Notes under the pieces: generated by a model
What the model was told of the DNA's origin: nothing
Databases searched by the model: none
Seen by the model: only the letters and a program-made list of their open reading frames with translations
Program-made: the position numbers and the translations under genes
DNA from: Rhopalosiphum padi
Taxonomy: Eukaryota > Arthropoda > Insecta > Hemiptera > Aphididae
Assembly (NCBI RefSeq): GCF_020882245.1
Contig: NC_083598.1
Span: 33,703,858 to 33,767,857, forward strand
Length of the DNA: 64,000 nucleotides
Direction of reading: 5' to 3'
Part shown: positions 1-12,532 of the stretch, in pieces
Position numbering within the stretch: position 1 is the stretch's first letter
Layout of the letters: each line of letters opens with the position of its first letter

Positions 1-1770
1 CATTTATAAACCCACTTTTATCAATAAATAACAAGTATTAACAAATTAAACGCAAGCATATAATAATAAAACAATTAAAACATTAAATATATATTAAAAT
101 TTATAATTTCGTTTTTTTACAACTATTTTATATATTTTCCAATTGTTAATACTTTTTTAGCACATATTTTATTATATGCATCAATGTGCAACTGATGGAT
201 ATACTTTATACTATACGTGTTGACGTAATTCTTACAATGCATTATGTATTGGTTATACGAGATTTAGTATTATGATTGTATATACCTACGTAAGTATATT
301 ATTGTGTGTATTAGTGATCGATATTAGGGTAACAATATGTGTACCATAATATACGTTTAATGTGTTTATGACACTATAATATGTTATATTATATGTTTAA
401 GATAAATTGTAATATATTCTATGTAAGAAAAACACCGTCGGAGCCGTTAGAACGCTATTTAATATACGTAGTAAAGTTTTATTTTATCCAGTAATAGCTT
501 AAGTGAATATAATTATAAGTTATAACAAAGTTTTATTTTCTTTTAAATAAAAGCACTTTAAATTCTGATTTTATACGAATATAAGTAATTTGAACTATGC
601 ATGCCGTTTTTTTTCTCCACCCATGATACTTGGGGTAAATTTCAACATATACTTGAGTACATGGCAATAATATAGCATAATGTATAGCAACAAGTGTACA
701 GCGAATGAATAATAATGGAACCACCTTGTAACCCGTTTGGATTATTTCCCAGCACGAGTGCACTGAATAATTAATAACAAATGTCCGATCTGATTATTAA
801 CGGTCTATATAACGGGTTTAACTTCACAGGTGGTTTTATGTGTTAAACATTTTCTGTATGAATTTTAGGCTATTTTGCGATACACGTAAATTCCCAAATT
901 GTAAATCGACGATTTAATTATTATTTAAGTTATCTCATCATATTCGTGAATTATAAACGTAACTCGCAGATTCTTATATCTGAGTGTGTTAATGTTATGC
1001 ATAGTTAGAAATTTGTTTAAAACAATATTTACAATTATGTAGGGGACGGACGACAAAACAATTATTCAAACAACTTTGTATCAATAACTAGTAATAAAAA
1101 ATCTAGAAAAAAATGTGGCCTCATTGCTACTAAATAAAGAGATACAAACTAAAAAAAAATGGATACAATATCATAGTGAAATTGATCGTACACAAATGGG
1201 GAATTTTTAAGTCACTAAATAGTTGCTGTAGAGTTTGGTTGTTGGAAGACAAAGACTGTCATCGTGTGACGTTATTCGCGCACAGTAACCTTTTTAATAA
1301 TTAAATTAATTATTATTATTATATTTTCTTATACAAGAGCATCAAGTTTTCCAATAACTTTAATTGCAGTATATATTTTATAGTCTCCAATAAAAAGTTG
1401 CCCGTATAACTAAATCTTTATATTTATATAAGCCATTACCTACAGTATTATATTATTTATTGAATAATATATATATATATATATATATCATACAAGTAGA
1501 CATAGGTATCTACTACTACAGTATATGTGTGTAGAATATGGACATACACAACGACTATTTATTTAATTTGTTAATGAATTTCAGTTGGTCCATAGGTATT
1601 ATCAATATCTACGATGTTTATCTAGGGAACGTAGCCTGTACCTACCACCGATTATTCGTAGAATATGTGGTTATTCGCTATCAATTTGCTATGATTTGAT
1701 ATTCATAGAAACTGTACATATTTGTGTTCAGACCTACACGACTCGTGTGAGAGTACTATCGGTTAAAATT
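1..1770. other. AT-rich non-coding DNA
   Basis: Strongly AT-rich sequence with frequent stops in all frames. It has an (AT)n run near 1466-1488. The longer open stretches (533-763 minus and 1585-1869 plus) start at non-ATG codons, and the second runs through a poly-A tract, so both look like chance ORFs. No gene or RNA recognised. Confidence 0.7.
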
Positions 1771-1793
1771 AAAAAAAAAAAAAAAAAAAAAAA
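1771..1793. repeat. poly(A) run, 23 nt
   Basis: Uninterrupted A23. It could be a simple repeat or the tail of an old retrocopy. No retrotransposon body can be recognised on its 5' side. Confidence 0.9.
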
Positions 1794-1860
1794 TATGTAT
1801 TTATTTAAAATGTGTGCATCTCATATAAACACACACGCGTCACGCGACTGCTTAATGATA

Positions 1861-2110
1861 AACGTGTGACGTGGCAACATGGGCCGTCGTTTTTCGCCAC
1901 CGTCGAGGCCCATCAAAAACATCTGACTCGTTTAAAATGATTTATAACGATCGTAAATGTCAACACGCAGCCCCGCCCGACGACGCAGCTCGAAGTAGCG
2001 GCTAAGGGGCGTTCGCCGCCAACTTTCCGCTCGTTATAAATATTTCATCCCGATTATCTGCTTCCATTGCCGCCGTTTGTATGTTTAACAGGCGATAAAC
2101 GACGATACTA
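1861..2110 (+). promoter_or_regulatory. GC-elevated patch with CCCCGCCC box and TATA-like box
   Basis: A clear GC and CpG increase over its surroundings. It contains CCCCGCCC (1971-1978), an Sp/KLF-type GC box, and TATAAATA (2035-2042) flanked upstream by CG-rich sequence. This layout fits a small promoter or enhancer on the plus strand. No convincing initiator or coding exon follows, so the promoter call is tentative. Confidence 0.3.
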
Positions 2111-2850
2111 CGAACACATACACAATAATAAAATTATATTATTATAATATTATGTATCCGTTTGTATTCGTCTGTGCGATTATACGAGAACTATCGGTTT
2201 TTGAAATCGATAAAAACCAAAACGGGTCTGTAGGTACGCAATGGATAGGTGGCCTATTATTATAATAATCATTACAATTGTTGAGTGCCTTGATACGTTT
2301 TATTTATTTTTTTTTTTGGACTTGATGCAATTTTAATGAATTATTAAGTGGGTTAATCTTATTAGAACAATTTTTAATTTAAGTATTATACCTACACGAA
2401 TATCAGTTCATATTATAATATATTATTAAATGTTTATCGCAATGTATAAACGCAGTTGTAAACCAACAAACTTTTTTAATGGCAGAATAATATAATCTAA
2501 TATATTATACGACGGCGACGTTAAGATTTGTTTTTTTATTGTGTTTCCTTCAATATATCTCGAACGGTGTAGTTGTGAATCTTTTTTTGTATGCTTTATT
2601 GTTAGATACCTTTTATGTATGTGGCCATATCTCATTTTTATGATGACATACTTTTTTGAAATATAACAAGTATACAACAGGTATTATGGATTTTGTTCAC
2701 TCTCTTTTTATGCATTGTGTTCATATCAATTTTCTCGGTGATACAATAATTACAGTCCATTTTCAAGAATTAGGATAATGACAAAGATCAAAAATAACTC
2801 AGACTATGCATTTTTTAATCAATCAAAAAAAAGTTTTAATTGTAATTTTA
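2111..2850. other. AT-rich non-coding DNA
   Basis: AT-rich spacer between the GC-elevated patch and the hAT MITE. The open stretch at 2426-2677 (minus) has low-complexity composition and no recognisable domain. Nothing supported here. Confidence 0.6.
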
Positions 2851-3030
2851 CCATTCAGCAGGCGCGAACACAGGGGTTTTTTGGGTGTTTAAACCCTCTC
2901 TGAAATATCAGGAACAACAAATAAACTACCTGACCTACAAATGAATAGTATGATATTTATATTTATGTACATCTTTTCAACCCCTTCCCCACCTCCGAAT
3001 TTTTTTCCTTCGTTTGCGCCTGCCATTCAG
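2851..3030. mobile_element. hAT-type MITE with intact 8-bp target-site duplication
   Basis: The element proper is 2859-3022 (164 bp). It begins CAGGCGCGAAC and ends GTTTGCGCCTG, an 11-bp terminal inverted repeat with one mismatch. The flanks are identical 8-mers, CCATTCAG at 2851-2858 and again at 3023-3030. An 8-bp duplication with CAG-starting termini is the hallmark of hAT transposons. The interior has G/T-rich then C/A-rich stretches and no ORF, so it is a non-autonomous copy needing a transposase from elsewhere. The perfect duplication suggests a fairly young insertion. Confidence 0.9.
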
Positions 3031-3330
3031 ACTATAAAATATACATAATCGACATTCACATACTGAACTTACCATTTTTTGTATTTAAACATTACAGTGT
3101 CCAATTAACAATAAATAATAAGTTGTTTTTTTGATTATCCTGAACACACGTAATAACGTAAGATATAATTACTTGAGTTTAACATTTTTTTTTTATACAG
3201 ATTAGACTTATTATCAATTTACTTAATATCAATTACCTAATTATTATCTTTTGATGTGAATAATCTTTATAATATTATCATCGAAATTATACGTGTTAAA
3301 CTACCTATAACATTTCATTGTCAGTTAATT

Positions 3331-3473
3331 AATATATATATATATATATATTAATATTATACGCGTAGGTTAATAAGACCATTATATTATTATAATAATA
3401 TTATTAGGTAATTATTATACGTGTAGGTTAAATAAGTTAATAAGATCATTATATTACAATAATATTATTAGGT
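3331..3473. repeat. (AT)n followed by a two-copy imperfect tandem duplication
   Basis: An (AT)n run (3331-3351) precedes two copies of a unit of about 55-63 bp (3356-3410 and 3411-3473). Both copies carry TATACGYGTAGGTTAA, then AATAAGAYCATTATATTA, then AATATTATTAGGTA. The second copy holds a small extra AATAAGTT insertion. It looks like a local duplication by replication slippage. Confidence 0.8.
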
Positions 3474-4804
3474 ATCGATAATTAAAATTAGCTGTGAACA
3501 TAAATAACAAATTATTGTTTAAATAAATTTAAAAAATGATCACGTGGCTTAAAAAAATTCATTTCAATATGGTATTCAGTAATAGTTACTTGCACAATTC
3601 ATTATAATTTATAATAACCAAACAGAATATAGAAAGCGGAAGTTTAAAACTTATATCGCTCCTAATAACAATAGTGGTGAATTAATATTAATTCAATTTT
3701 TTTTTTAAACAAAGTTTTTTGAACATCGTATTTTTAGTTAAACAATTAAACATATAATTTCTAAAAGAAATAAATGATAAAATATGACAAACCTTAACCT
3801 TTATAGTTTTCAATAATAAATGCACGAGTAAAATTATATAATTCCCAAAACATTTAAATTAAAATTTTAAACAGTTCAATGTATTATACAATTTTCTTTT
3901 TATTTAATTAAAAATTTAAATTTATATATAACAATACCTATTTACTTTATTATACATTCATAAACAACCAATATAGTTCTATCTAAGTTATTTTAATTGT
4001 CATCTACTTACGTACGATCTTTAATTATAATTCGTTTACAAATTTATTCACTTTTTTTATTAGTAGCTTATTAGTATTTGACCATTAATTTTTATTATAT
4101 AAAAAAAAATGTTTCATATTTTTATAGACATCGAGCTTATGAAAAATACATTGGTGTCATATGTTTCCATATTATCATAATCCTATGTATTTATATATTT
4201 GTATATAATTAACCACAACCCACTTTATACTTTGTACATCTTTTACTCATAATTCTAAATGTTTTAATTTTTATTTTATTTTTTTATTCATATGTACCAA
4301 CAATATTATGATATGAATAAAAATATAATATAATTTAAATAATGCAAATTTATGTTGCACTAATGGCCACGTTGTCAAAGTGAAATGAAAATAAATAAAA
4401 TAAGTATACATTGTTAAATTAATAGAATTTTTTATTAAATATACAATGTACATATTTTGGTATTATTGTTAAATATTTAAAGCAATTCTTAAGGATCATT
4501 TTACATTGTGATAGGACAATTAAATATCTTGATTATTTAGTATTTTTTATAAAAATTTAAAATTTACTAATGCAGAAATCTATTAAAAATTTAAACAGGA
4601 TTTTTATTTTATCGAATCCCTTACATTTTCTATTCTATTATATTATAATGGTGTTTGTTATTCTCGAAATGGTCTAACTTGCGTCATGCCCATTGTTATA
4701 ATAGCATGATTGCCTTGTAAAAGCATTGTACCATTAGAATTCTGTAGAGTTAGTCACCATAAATGGGTGCCACTTAATATTGTTGCTGAGTACGATAATT
4801 TATA

Positions 4805-4854
<50 letters not shown>

Positions 4855-5722
4855 TATTTTGTTTAACAATGATTTATGTATAATATATATAATATAATAC
4901 GCAAATCACTTATTTTAAATTATTTGCATACATTTATTGAATTAATTTTATATTATTGTTATATTTTACATTATTTAAATTATACTTGACATTTAATTAT
5001 ATGAATCATATGTGTTTTATTGCTTTGAATTTTAAATAAGTTAATATTATATTATTTATAGATTTAAATTATATCTTGGTGTAATTAAATTTATCGAAAT
5101 TTATATTTATTGCATTATCAAGACTTACAAAAAAAAAAAATGATTTACTATGTAATAATATAATGATAATTATTTTTTCAACACTAAACTATTCACTACA
5201 CACATTAGTAATAACTATCATCATCTGAGTTCATTCAATTTATTTTAGAAAAAAATATTTTCTTATAGTTATATACGTTTTTAGACAAGTGTATACAGTA
5301 TTAATACATTTTAATAACAGTATGTTATTATTGTTAAAATTGAACAAATACCACACAAATTGCTGATTGAGGAACATGTTTTACTTATTTATTTGTCAAA
5401 ATTACATTTTAAAGCTACATGTTTTGTTCTTTTGTAATATCATTCTGTGTTTCATACTCAAAGAAGTAATTTTAAAATAGAAGTCTTCACCATGACAGAT
5501 GTACAAACTTTTTCTCTGTAACCATAATTTTAACTTATAATAATATTCAAATATATGTTGTATATGTTCTATTTTACTCTCAAAACTACAATTAATTTAA
5601 GTTTAGAATATTCATGTAACCAAGTTACCAAGATAACTTACTGTATTTATTTTTACACTACATAAGATTTAAATGTCGACATTCATAAAATATATGATAA
5701 CAAACATAAAACGCAGGCACTA
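3474..5722. other. AT-rich non-coding DNA
   Basis: Very AT-rich DNA with a long (TA)n run at 4810-4846 and many short A and T runs. The open stretch at 4271-4453 (minus) is low-complexity and hydrophobic and is not supported as a gene. No other structure seen. Confidence 0.7.
4810..4846. repeat. (TA)n microsatellite
   Basis: About 18 uninterrupted TA dinucleotides in an AT-rich setting. Likely polymorphic in length. Confidence 0.9.
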
Positions 5723-5742
5723 ATAAGAATATATATTCTTAT
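5723..5742. repeat. 20-bp perfect palindrome
   Basis: ATAAGAATATATATTCTTAT reads identically on both strands. In DNA this AT-rich it may be chance, but perfect 20-mers without a spacer are uncommon. Confidence 0.8.
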
Positions 5743-5854
5743 CTTAAAATGTATAGATATGTAATTGGTGTTGTGTTAATTGTTTTTAATTATTGAATGC
5801 CGACTACATTTTTTATTTTATTTATTCTTAGCATAGCATCAAACATATAGATTA

Positions 5855-6280
5855 TTAGCTACATATTATGCATAAATACTTTGGATTTCCTCGATTAAGT
5901 TGTAATATCGATATTTGAAAAATGAAATAAATTAGTTGATGTTGTCTTCGATTAGGTGGGCCAAGCGTTTCAAATAAGTCGTCAGATATTCCTAAGTTTT
6001 TTATAGATTTTATATGGTTTCGACAGTGCACAATAATAGGTATTTGATTGAAAGAGGTTCTCCGGAGGTTTGGTACAGACACTTTGAATGACTTATACGT
6101 GCTCTACTTATAATTAATTCATCTTTTCGATTGAATAAATGTGGTTTAATCCAATATTTGGTGGTATTATTTTATTTCTCTGTGTTCACCGCCATTTAGA
6201 TCCCCATAAATTGGTACAATAAGTGCTAATATTCCTATGGATGTCAATAAATGAAGAGTATAGGTTCTTATTTCTGACAT
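5855..6280 (-). pseudogene. Non-LTR retrotransposon (LINE) ORF2 remnant: RNase H and C-terminal tail
   Basis: Three open segments on the minus strand give the 3' end of a jockey/I-like LINE polyprotein in order. Segment 6167-6280 holds VPIYGDLNGGEH, matching the RNase H signature VPSHVGxxGNExAD. Segment 6010-6171 (another frame) holds RKDELIISRARISHS and then GEPLSIKYLLLC, matching the R-x-RIGH ... IKHxLLxC block that follows RNase H in these elements. Segment 5855-6082 (a third frame) holds LGISDDLFETLGPPN, typical of the extreme C-terminus. At least two frame changes, a stop and an internal deletion of the stretch between the RNase H motif and the RIGH block make it dead. The reverse transcriptase is absent, so the copy is truncated. 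The residue matches come from family knowledge, not from a search. Confidence 0.78.
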
Positions 6281-6721
6281 ACAGTTATTTACTGATTTTC
6301 GGGCTACTTATCAATTTAAATTGTTTAAACGTTGTACGAGTAATACTGTAAGACATACATTTTGTTTAGTTATTAATAAAAAAATAAATGTTAACACATA
6401 ATATAACAGAGTATTATACTTCATTTAATATATAAAATAAGGAAATTTCATAAATTAGGAGACTTTTTTCCTCGCCGACCTATCTCCACTTCATTTATTA
6501 TATTTTTAGATTACATAATATATACCTTATAAAATAAAATAATAATAACCAAAAATATATATAATATATAACTATAAAAAATATAAAAGTTATAATTGAT
6601 CTGCTTGATTTCACCGTTAAGTCCAGATGACTAGTTATTTATTTGTATTACTAATATTATAATTACTACTTTATATTTAAATTTTTTTAATAATTAAAAT
6701 AAAGTCGTTTACAACTATATG
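6281..6721. other. AT-rich non-coding DNA
   Basis: It may include badly decayed upstream LINE sequence on the minus strand, but no motif is readable. Nothing else supported. Confidence 0.5.
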
Positions 6722-6760
6722 GGGTGATTCACTAAGCATGATAAAAACAGTCACGCCTCA
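6722..6760 (+). mobile_element. Left end of recurrent MITE family (TIR-like GTGATTCACTAAGCATG)
   Basis: GGTGATTCACTAAGCATGAT matches the terminal sequence that recurs at 12533, 15349, 20631, 39071 and 48444 (consensus GTGATTCACCAAGCATG). Similarity fades within about 100 bp and no matching right end is visible within 1 kb, so this is a truncated or very diverged copy. Confidence 0.5.
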
Positions 6761-9540
6761 GTAATGTAGAAATAATGATATTTATTATTTTTACTTATAA
6801 TTTTCAACTAAGCTGAAATATAAAATATCTTGATTTTATTTTTCAATATTAAAAATAACATACATTTTTACTCATGGTTTGCATAAAAAATAATATATAA
6901 AGATCATATTATTATATTTTCTTAGTATATATAAGTATAATGAAGTATAATGTAGTTATATAATATATACATTTTAAATATATTATCTTACTGTTTTCTG
7001 TATTTCTTTATAAGTGTCTTATTTATTAGACATTTTTATTAAAACTAAAAAATTATTTTATTTTATAAAAGGTTTTTTTTAATAAAATTAAATAAGACTG
7101 TACAACTTTTAATTATTAATTTTATGTTATGAAATAAGGGCAATATAATATTTTATTACACGTGTTTCCTATAATATTAATACATATTTAATAATTAATA
7201 TCCATTGCTATAGTACTATAATAAGTATTACATCAGCGTGTTTAAACGATCATAATGTTATTATTATTATTATTAATAATTATAAATGATAATACAAGAT
7301 CCGAAGTATTCTTCAATGACGACACTCGTTTACACGACAGCAATACATCTATATTGCCTATTCGCCACGCCGTTATACGTGATATAGGTATGGCTCTTCA
7401 CATTTCACAATGATAATATTGTTTACTTTACAATAGTCTGATATTATTCAAAGTTACACAACGATGTCAAAACACGATGTAATTAAAATTATAAAATCAA
7501 TTGTAATAATAAGACTTGGAGTTAAGTGTTATGATTTAAGTCATTATAATTTGAATAATTATATTTAAGTTATTATAAACAAATCTGTAGTTATAAATTC
7601 TATACAATATATTTGATTAATTCATTATTTTCTTTTTACAGGTTAGTTTCAAATGTCACACAATATCAATGAACATAACTTTAAGTTATTGAATAATTAC
7701 GTAATGTATTACTAATATATGATATAATATTAAAGTAATGATTCGTTTAAATATTTTAAAGTTTAAAATTAGAATTAAAAGTTATAATACTTTATTAAAT
7801 ATTATTCACTCTAAAATACTTATTAAAGCTGACGTACACATACGAATATAATTATATTATGTTAAAAAAAATATCAAACAAAAATTTTAATGAAAAAGAA
7901 CTCTCAATTAAAAAACATTTGTTTAAAAATTATTTATATCAAATATAATCCAAGACTATAGTTAGTATCTCACCTCTTACATCACATAGAACCACATAAT
8001 ATTCGTTTTAAATATTGTATAATAGATTAATTATTGAACATCAGGAGTTTTATATTTAAATTATGTTATTTCATGTTAAGTTATAATAACATTTGATTTT
8101 ATATTACATATTTCATATCGTCTAAGAAGTTTGGAATTTTAAAGTATTTAAAATAGCTTTTATAGAATAACATATCAAATAAATTTTGTGAGTTAGATAT
8201 ATTTTTAAGGGTCAGTAAGTTTTGGAGAGAATTTCAAACATTTTGAAAACTTAGTTCATACTTTTTATAATTTACTTAATTTTACGAGATTATCAAGAAT
8301 CAAAATATTAGTTTTAAGAAATTATGATGGTTCTTTAACCACTTTGTTAATATCTCAAGTTTATTCATTAAAGTTGTATATAACTTTAAAATAATAATTT
8401 GTATCTATATTTTTTATGAAATATGTTACATTAATACTAGTATATTTAGTTATGTTAAATTGAAATATCATAAAGCATGTATAAGTATCAAAAAAAAAAA
8501 AAAAAAAAGATGTAAATACCTAGATTTATAATAGTTATCTATGTAATATAACATTTAAAAAAGTTTATAACTACACATCAAGTAGTTTAATAACAATCAG
8601 GAGTATAATATCTATATTAATACGTATATATGTGTACAAATCATGTAATTGTAATTTAAGCTTTTTTGGTATGAGTATTGGGTATTCTATACATACATAA
8701 TCGCAAGTAGAGTCTGTAACTTATTATTTAATATTAAATTAATACCTAAACTATATTAATAAATAACAACTAACAATTTTATAGCTAATTTTCGTTTATA
8801 ATATTATAGCAGTTTGTGATTATATAATATGGTAGATTAATATGGTATGATAAGAATAACTCTCTATCACGGGTACAAATCCTCTATTTCAAGCCACGTG
8901 AGTGGATTAATTATGGTGTTAAATGTTTACATAAGTATAAATATCTGAACTTAAAGCTCTTTTAAATATATAAAATAATATTTTATAATTATAATATGAT
9001 AATAAAATAATATTTCGATTTGTACCGAATATTTTATATAAAGATAATGTGTCACGCAAGTATATTTAATTATCTAAGAAATAATAGAAAAAAGCGATTA
9101 TTTAAATTTTAATCAAATAATTCAAATAATATTATATAAATAATAGTAATCTTACAGGTTTTATTGTTACTGCATACAATTAATGATTATGTTATTACAG
9201 TACCAAATATTATAATTTTATTCATTACTTAAATTATACTAAATTGCGGTACTTGGTAAGTACCTACTACTTACTAGTTATTATGAGACAATCAAATCGA
9301 ATCTTTTTGGCGTGTATAGTATTTTTGGTTGAATATTACATTATACTATAATACTGCATGTCTACATAGTAGTAAAGTTACAGAAGTATAAAACAAAAAT
9401 AAAAAATAAATAAAATAAAATTCCTAACGTCTTATTGTTGTACAAAATACATTATGTCTTTATACAAATGAAATGTAATAGAATAGAATAAGCAAAAAGA
9501 CATAAAAAATGCATGTTATTTTACGTATGCCGTAAATAAT
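6761..9540. other. AT-rich non-coding DNA
   Basis: Long AT-rich stretch with a poly(A) run of 19 at 8490-8508 and a TTA repeat at 7258-7274. Apart from the small ORF at 7255 described separately, I see no feature. Confidence 0.7.
7255..7413 (+). CDS. Possible small ORF or first exon, 52 aa, leucine-rich start
   Basis: ATG-started ORF. Residues 2-10 are six Leu and three Ile encoded by a TTA repeat. A hydrophilic segment follows (TRSEVFFNDD, then LHDSNTSILPIRHAVIRD). The hydrophobic start resembles a short signal sequence but is microsatellite-derived. A GATATAG/GTATGG splice-donor-like site lies near codons 43-45, so it could be a first exon. TATAATAAG at 7217-7225 is a possible TATA box. 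ORFs of this size are expected by chance in 64 kb and I recognise no family. A chance ORF is the default reading. Confidence 0.15.
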   Translation: MLLLLLLIIINDNTRSEVFFNDDTRLHDSNTSILPIRHAVIRDIGMALHISQ

Positions 9541-9870
9541 TCTAGCAGACATTGTTGATTTCTCGTGTATAAAAATTTGTATAAAAACGTCACCGGGCGA
9601 AGTTAACGGCACATGCCTACCTTGTAAAATATGTAACTACCGCGGTATACTTTTCCGGTTTTATTATTTTTCTTCTTCTTAAAAATTTCGTCTTAACATA
9701 ATGTACGAAAACGGTATTTGAAAAATGTTTCTCTTTATCGTATTGCAGGATTTGGTTAATGTATTCCCATTTCTCTACGTTCTTACTAACCGTTTGTTGT
9801 TAGGGTTTCACAGTTCACGGAACTACCGCCGAAGGTTAAAGCAAAATAAAAAAAAACTGTAGTATTTAAT
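9541..9870 (+). other. Less AT-rich patch with a 45-aa ORF (9725-9862)
   Basis: GC is raised over the background. An ATG ORF at 9725-9862 encodes a hydrophobic N-terminal half (MFLFIVLQDLVNVFPFLYVL) and a basic C-terminus (RRRLKQNKKK). TTTCTCTTTATCGTATTGCAG at its start also looks like a 3' splice site, so an exon beginning at GATTTGG is an alternative. No family recognised. Short ORFs like this occur by chance. Confidence 0.2.
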
Positions 9871-10310
9871 AAAAAGTAAATGGAATCATACATCATTTGA
9901 CAGAAATATGTATGTTATTTATTTATTTTATGTCTGTTGCGAACGTTTTGTACGGCCAGTGGTCATTAGAAATTATTATTACAATAGTAGGTAGGTATGA
10001 TATATTATTATCATGTTATTAATTGATAAAACGGAATTGTGCTTCACCATTTATTTCGATCCGTCCGCGATCTTCAAAATATTTCAGAATGTCTTGAATG
10101 TTTCAAGCGTTGCACAGTGTGTTTTGTGTTTTACTAGAGATAGCGGTTTTTTAGTATAATGTGCGCAGTATTTTTTGTATACTTAAGCCTTTTCACAGAT
10201 GTTCTTCCGGTCGGACGTGGGCTTTATACGGTACGTCTTACAATTTGTCATTTCCGATACCTTCACCGACACGCAACCGTTGTTGTCTATTTCCCGTAAA
10301 ATATTCCGGA

Positions 10311-10319
10311 ATGGTGAGT
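10311..10319 (+). other. Candidate 5' splice site ATG/GTGAGT
   Basis: GGAATGGTGAGTC gives a near-consensus donor (GTGAGT) directly after an in-frame-capable ATG inside the CpG island. If used, the exon would end at 10313 with a start codon as its last triplet. Seen directly; use in vivo is unknown. Confidence 0.25.
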
Positions 10320-10740
10320 CCCGAGCGGACAAAACGCATCGGTGACGGCGTGTCCCGTGTCGGACGTCCAACGCCGGCGACCGAGGCTTTTACGGCAGAT
10401 AATTATTAAGTTCCGGTTGACACGAAACACACAGTTGCGTATGGTTTCCCGGTAAAACGTATCAAATACCCGTGGCAAACACGCAACTGTGCCGCCAGCG
10501 CCCTGTTGGTGGGGGGTGGCAATAGTGGCTGCGGGTCTCGGAGGTCCGGTCCCGAATAATAGTAATAATAATTGTTTGCGGCTACGCGCGGAGAAGTGGC
10601 CAACGTTTTGCCAATAGTAAACCGAGCCTAAGCGCGAATGATTAATGGAATTCAGACGCAGTACAAGTAGGAACCGGAAGGTCGTACCGGATTATGTAAG
10701 GTATACATCTGGCTCACCGTGTTGCATGCGCCTACACATA

Positions 10741-10770
10741 CACACACACACACACACACAAACACACACA
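10741..10770. repeat. (CA)n microsatellite
   Basis: (CA)10 then an AA interruption and more CA. It lies at the downstream edge of the CpG island. Confidence 0.9.
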
Positions 10771-10830
10771 GTCACCCGTGTAGATATAACGCGTAGTATT
10801 AGCGAGAATTCACTTGTGGCCATATAAATG

Positions 10831-12532
10831 GTACGGCAAAACTAACCTGATATTCGCCTGAAAACCCTGCTAGGATTAGTCACGCTTTTGTATAATTACT
10901 TTAGGTTAAGTTATATTTATAAATATATATATGTATATTTATTCGCGTGTTCATTTGTTTTTGGACCTTAAGTATTATCGCCACCGATGCCGACTGCCGT
11001 ACGCTTAATTTCGCATTGCCAAATCCAGTAGGACGATACGACGCAATAGAGGTCGTTGTAGTTATATACGCACTTATATTTGCCCAGGTATAAATAGGTA
11101 GTTTTAAAAAAAAAATTCATATTCATAATATGCGTGCGCACATTCGTAATAATATATAATCCGCTACAAATGTTTAATATTATTTGAGAAGTATTTTTTT
11201 TTTCTTTTTTTTTTTAATAGATAATTATTTTAACTATTAACCAAACTTATTGTTTAGGTCATCCATCGAATATTATAAATATCGAAGATGGCAAATTTAA
11301 TTCATGAAATTAATAAACAATAATTGTATTACCAATCTAAAACAAAATTACTGCTGTGAAATGTACATTTTTATAACAATTTAACTCTAAATAAATCTAT
11401 ACAAAATAATAATATTTTAAGTAATAATGAATGACTTTGTCATTTCTCTCTGATTCCTATTAAAATAATATAGAAAACTGTCGAAACATTTAACAAAATC
11501 ATTAAATATAAAATAACAATTTCATCAGTTAGGTTACAGAATTATAAAACATATGTATCTAAAAATATCTTGCACAATAATAATACAATACATGGCTGAA
11601 AATTATTAGATTAAATAAATACATAGATATTAATTACCTATTAAATTATTAAACTTTCCATCAATCGTCGATCAAAAAAAAAAAATAAAAAATAAAACCA
11701 CAAATGACTTGAAAATAATATGAACACACTCAATTTATATTGTATTTGTGCGTGCAGGGTCTATCAAACACAATGCAGTAATAAGCATTTTTTGTATTAT
11801 TGATTTGGCCTGAAAAACATTTACTAGATGTGGTGGGTAGAGAATATGTATTTTACAAATAGTATCATGTGAGATTGTTATTTTGATTCGGAAAATGATT
11901 CAATAACGGGTGGTTGAATCTTTGACGAAACGTAAATAAAAACGATTATTATTCAGGTAAAATATGTCTCTCGAGTTTTGGACAAACATAAATTGTATGT
12001 AAAGTTACCAATTTTTGCTGATGACTATGAAATTAACAGTAGGAATTTCCATTAGTTTAATAGCATAACTTATCGAAAAATAACACATATACATAAAATA
12101 TGTTAAGTTTCGTGAAAAATAGTTTGTAGTCAATAGATTGTAAATGTTATGTTGTTTCTTTCATTTTATGTAATATTAAATTATACATTATATTTTGAAA
12201 GTACAAATTGGTTTGAAAATTAGTAATAACACATTTCATTATTTAGATACATATGTATTTACATTTTACGGAGATCAATTTGGTCGCCATACTTTTTATA
12301 TCGCATTAATCGATTAAGAAATTGCCTTCATGGAATGTTCTTGAGATATTATTTTTTCATGCTAAAAATACAATGTATTTGAAACTTAAATTAATTGGAT
12401 AAACAATCGAAAAATATTAAGTTAAAAGTGCCTAAAGTAAAAAAATAACAAGGCTTTAATTTTAATGATGGTTTCTTGCGAGTACACGAAGAATACGATT
12501 TTTATAAATAATGCATAAACAACATATAGAAG
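10831..12532. other. AT-rich non-coding DNA
   Basis: Returns to AT-rich sequence with T and A runs (for example 11191-11216 and 11671-11694). No gene, RNA or element recognised. Confidence 0.65.

Larger units (their letters stand above)
10020..10830. promoter_or_regulatory. CpG-rich island, promoter-like
   Basis: About 800 bp with far more CpG and GC than the flanks. It ends in a (CA)n tract (10741-10770). Several overlapping ORFs on both strands (for example 10161-10409 plus and 10406-10603 minus) exist only because stops are rare at this GC, and none has a recognisable domain. A strong donor match, ATG/GTGAGT, lies at 10311-10319 on the plus strand. The island probably marks a transcription start or enhancer, with direction unknown. 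Confidence 0.4.

Noticed and set aside
10495..10525. GCGCCCTGTTGGTGG resembling a CTCF site.
   Set aside because: It needs an indel to fit the vertebrate motif and does not match the insect AGGTGGCGC core.
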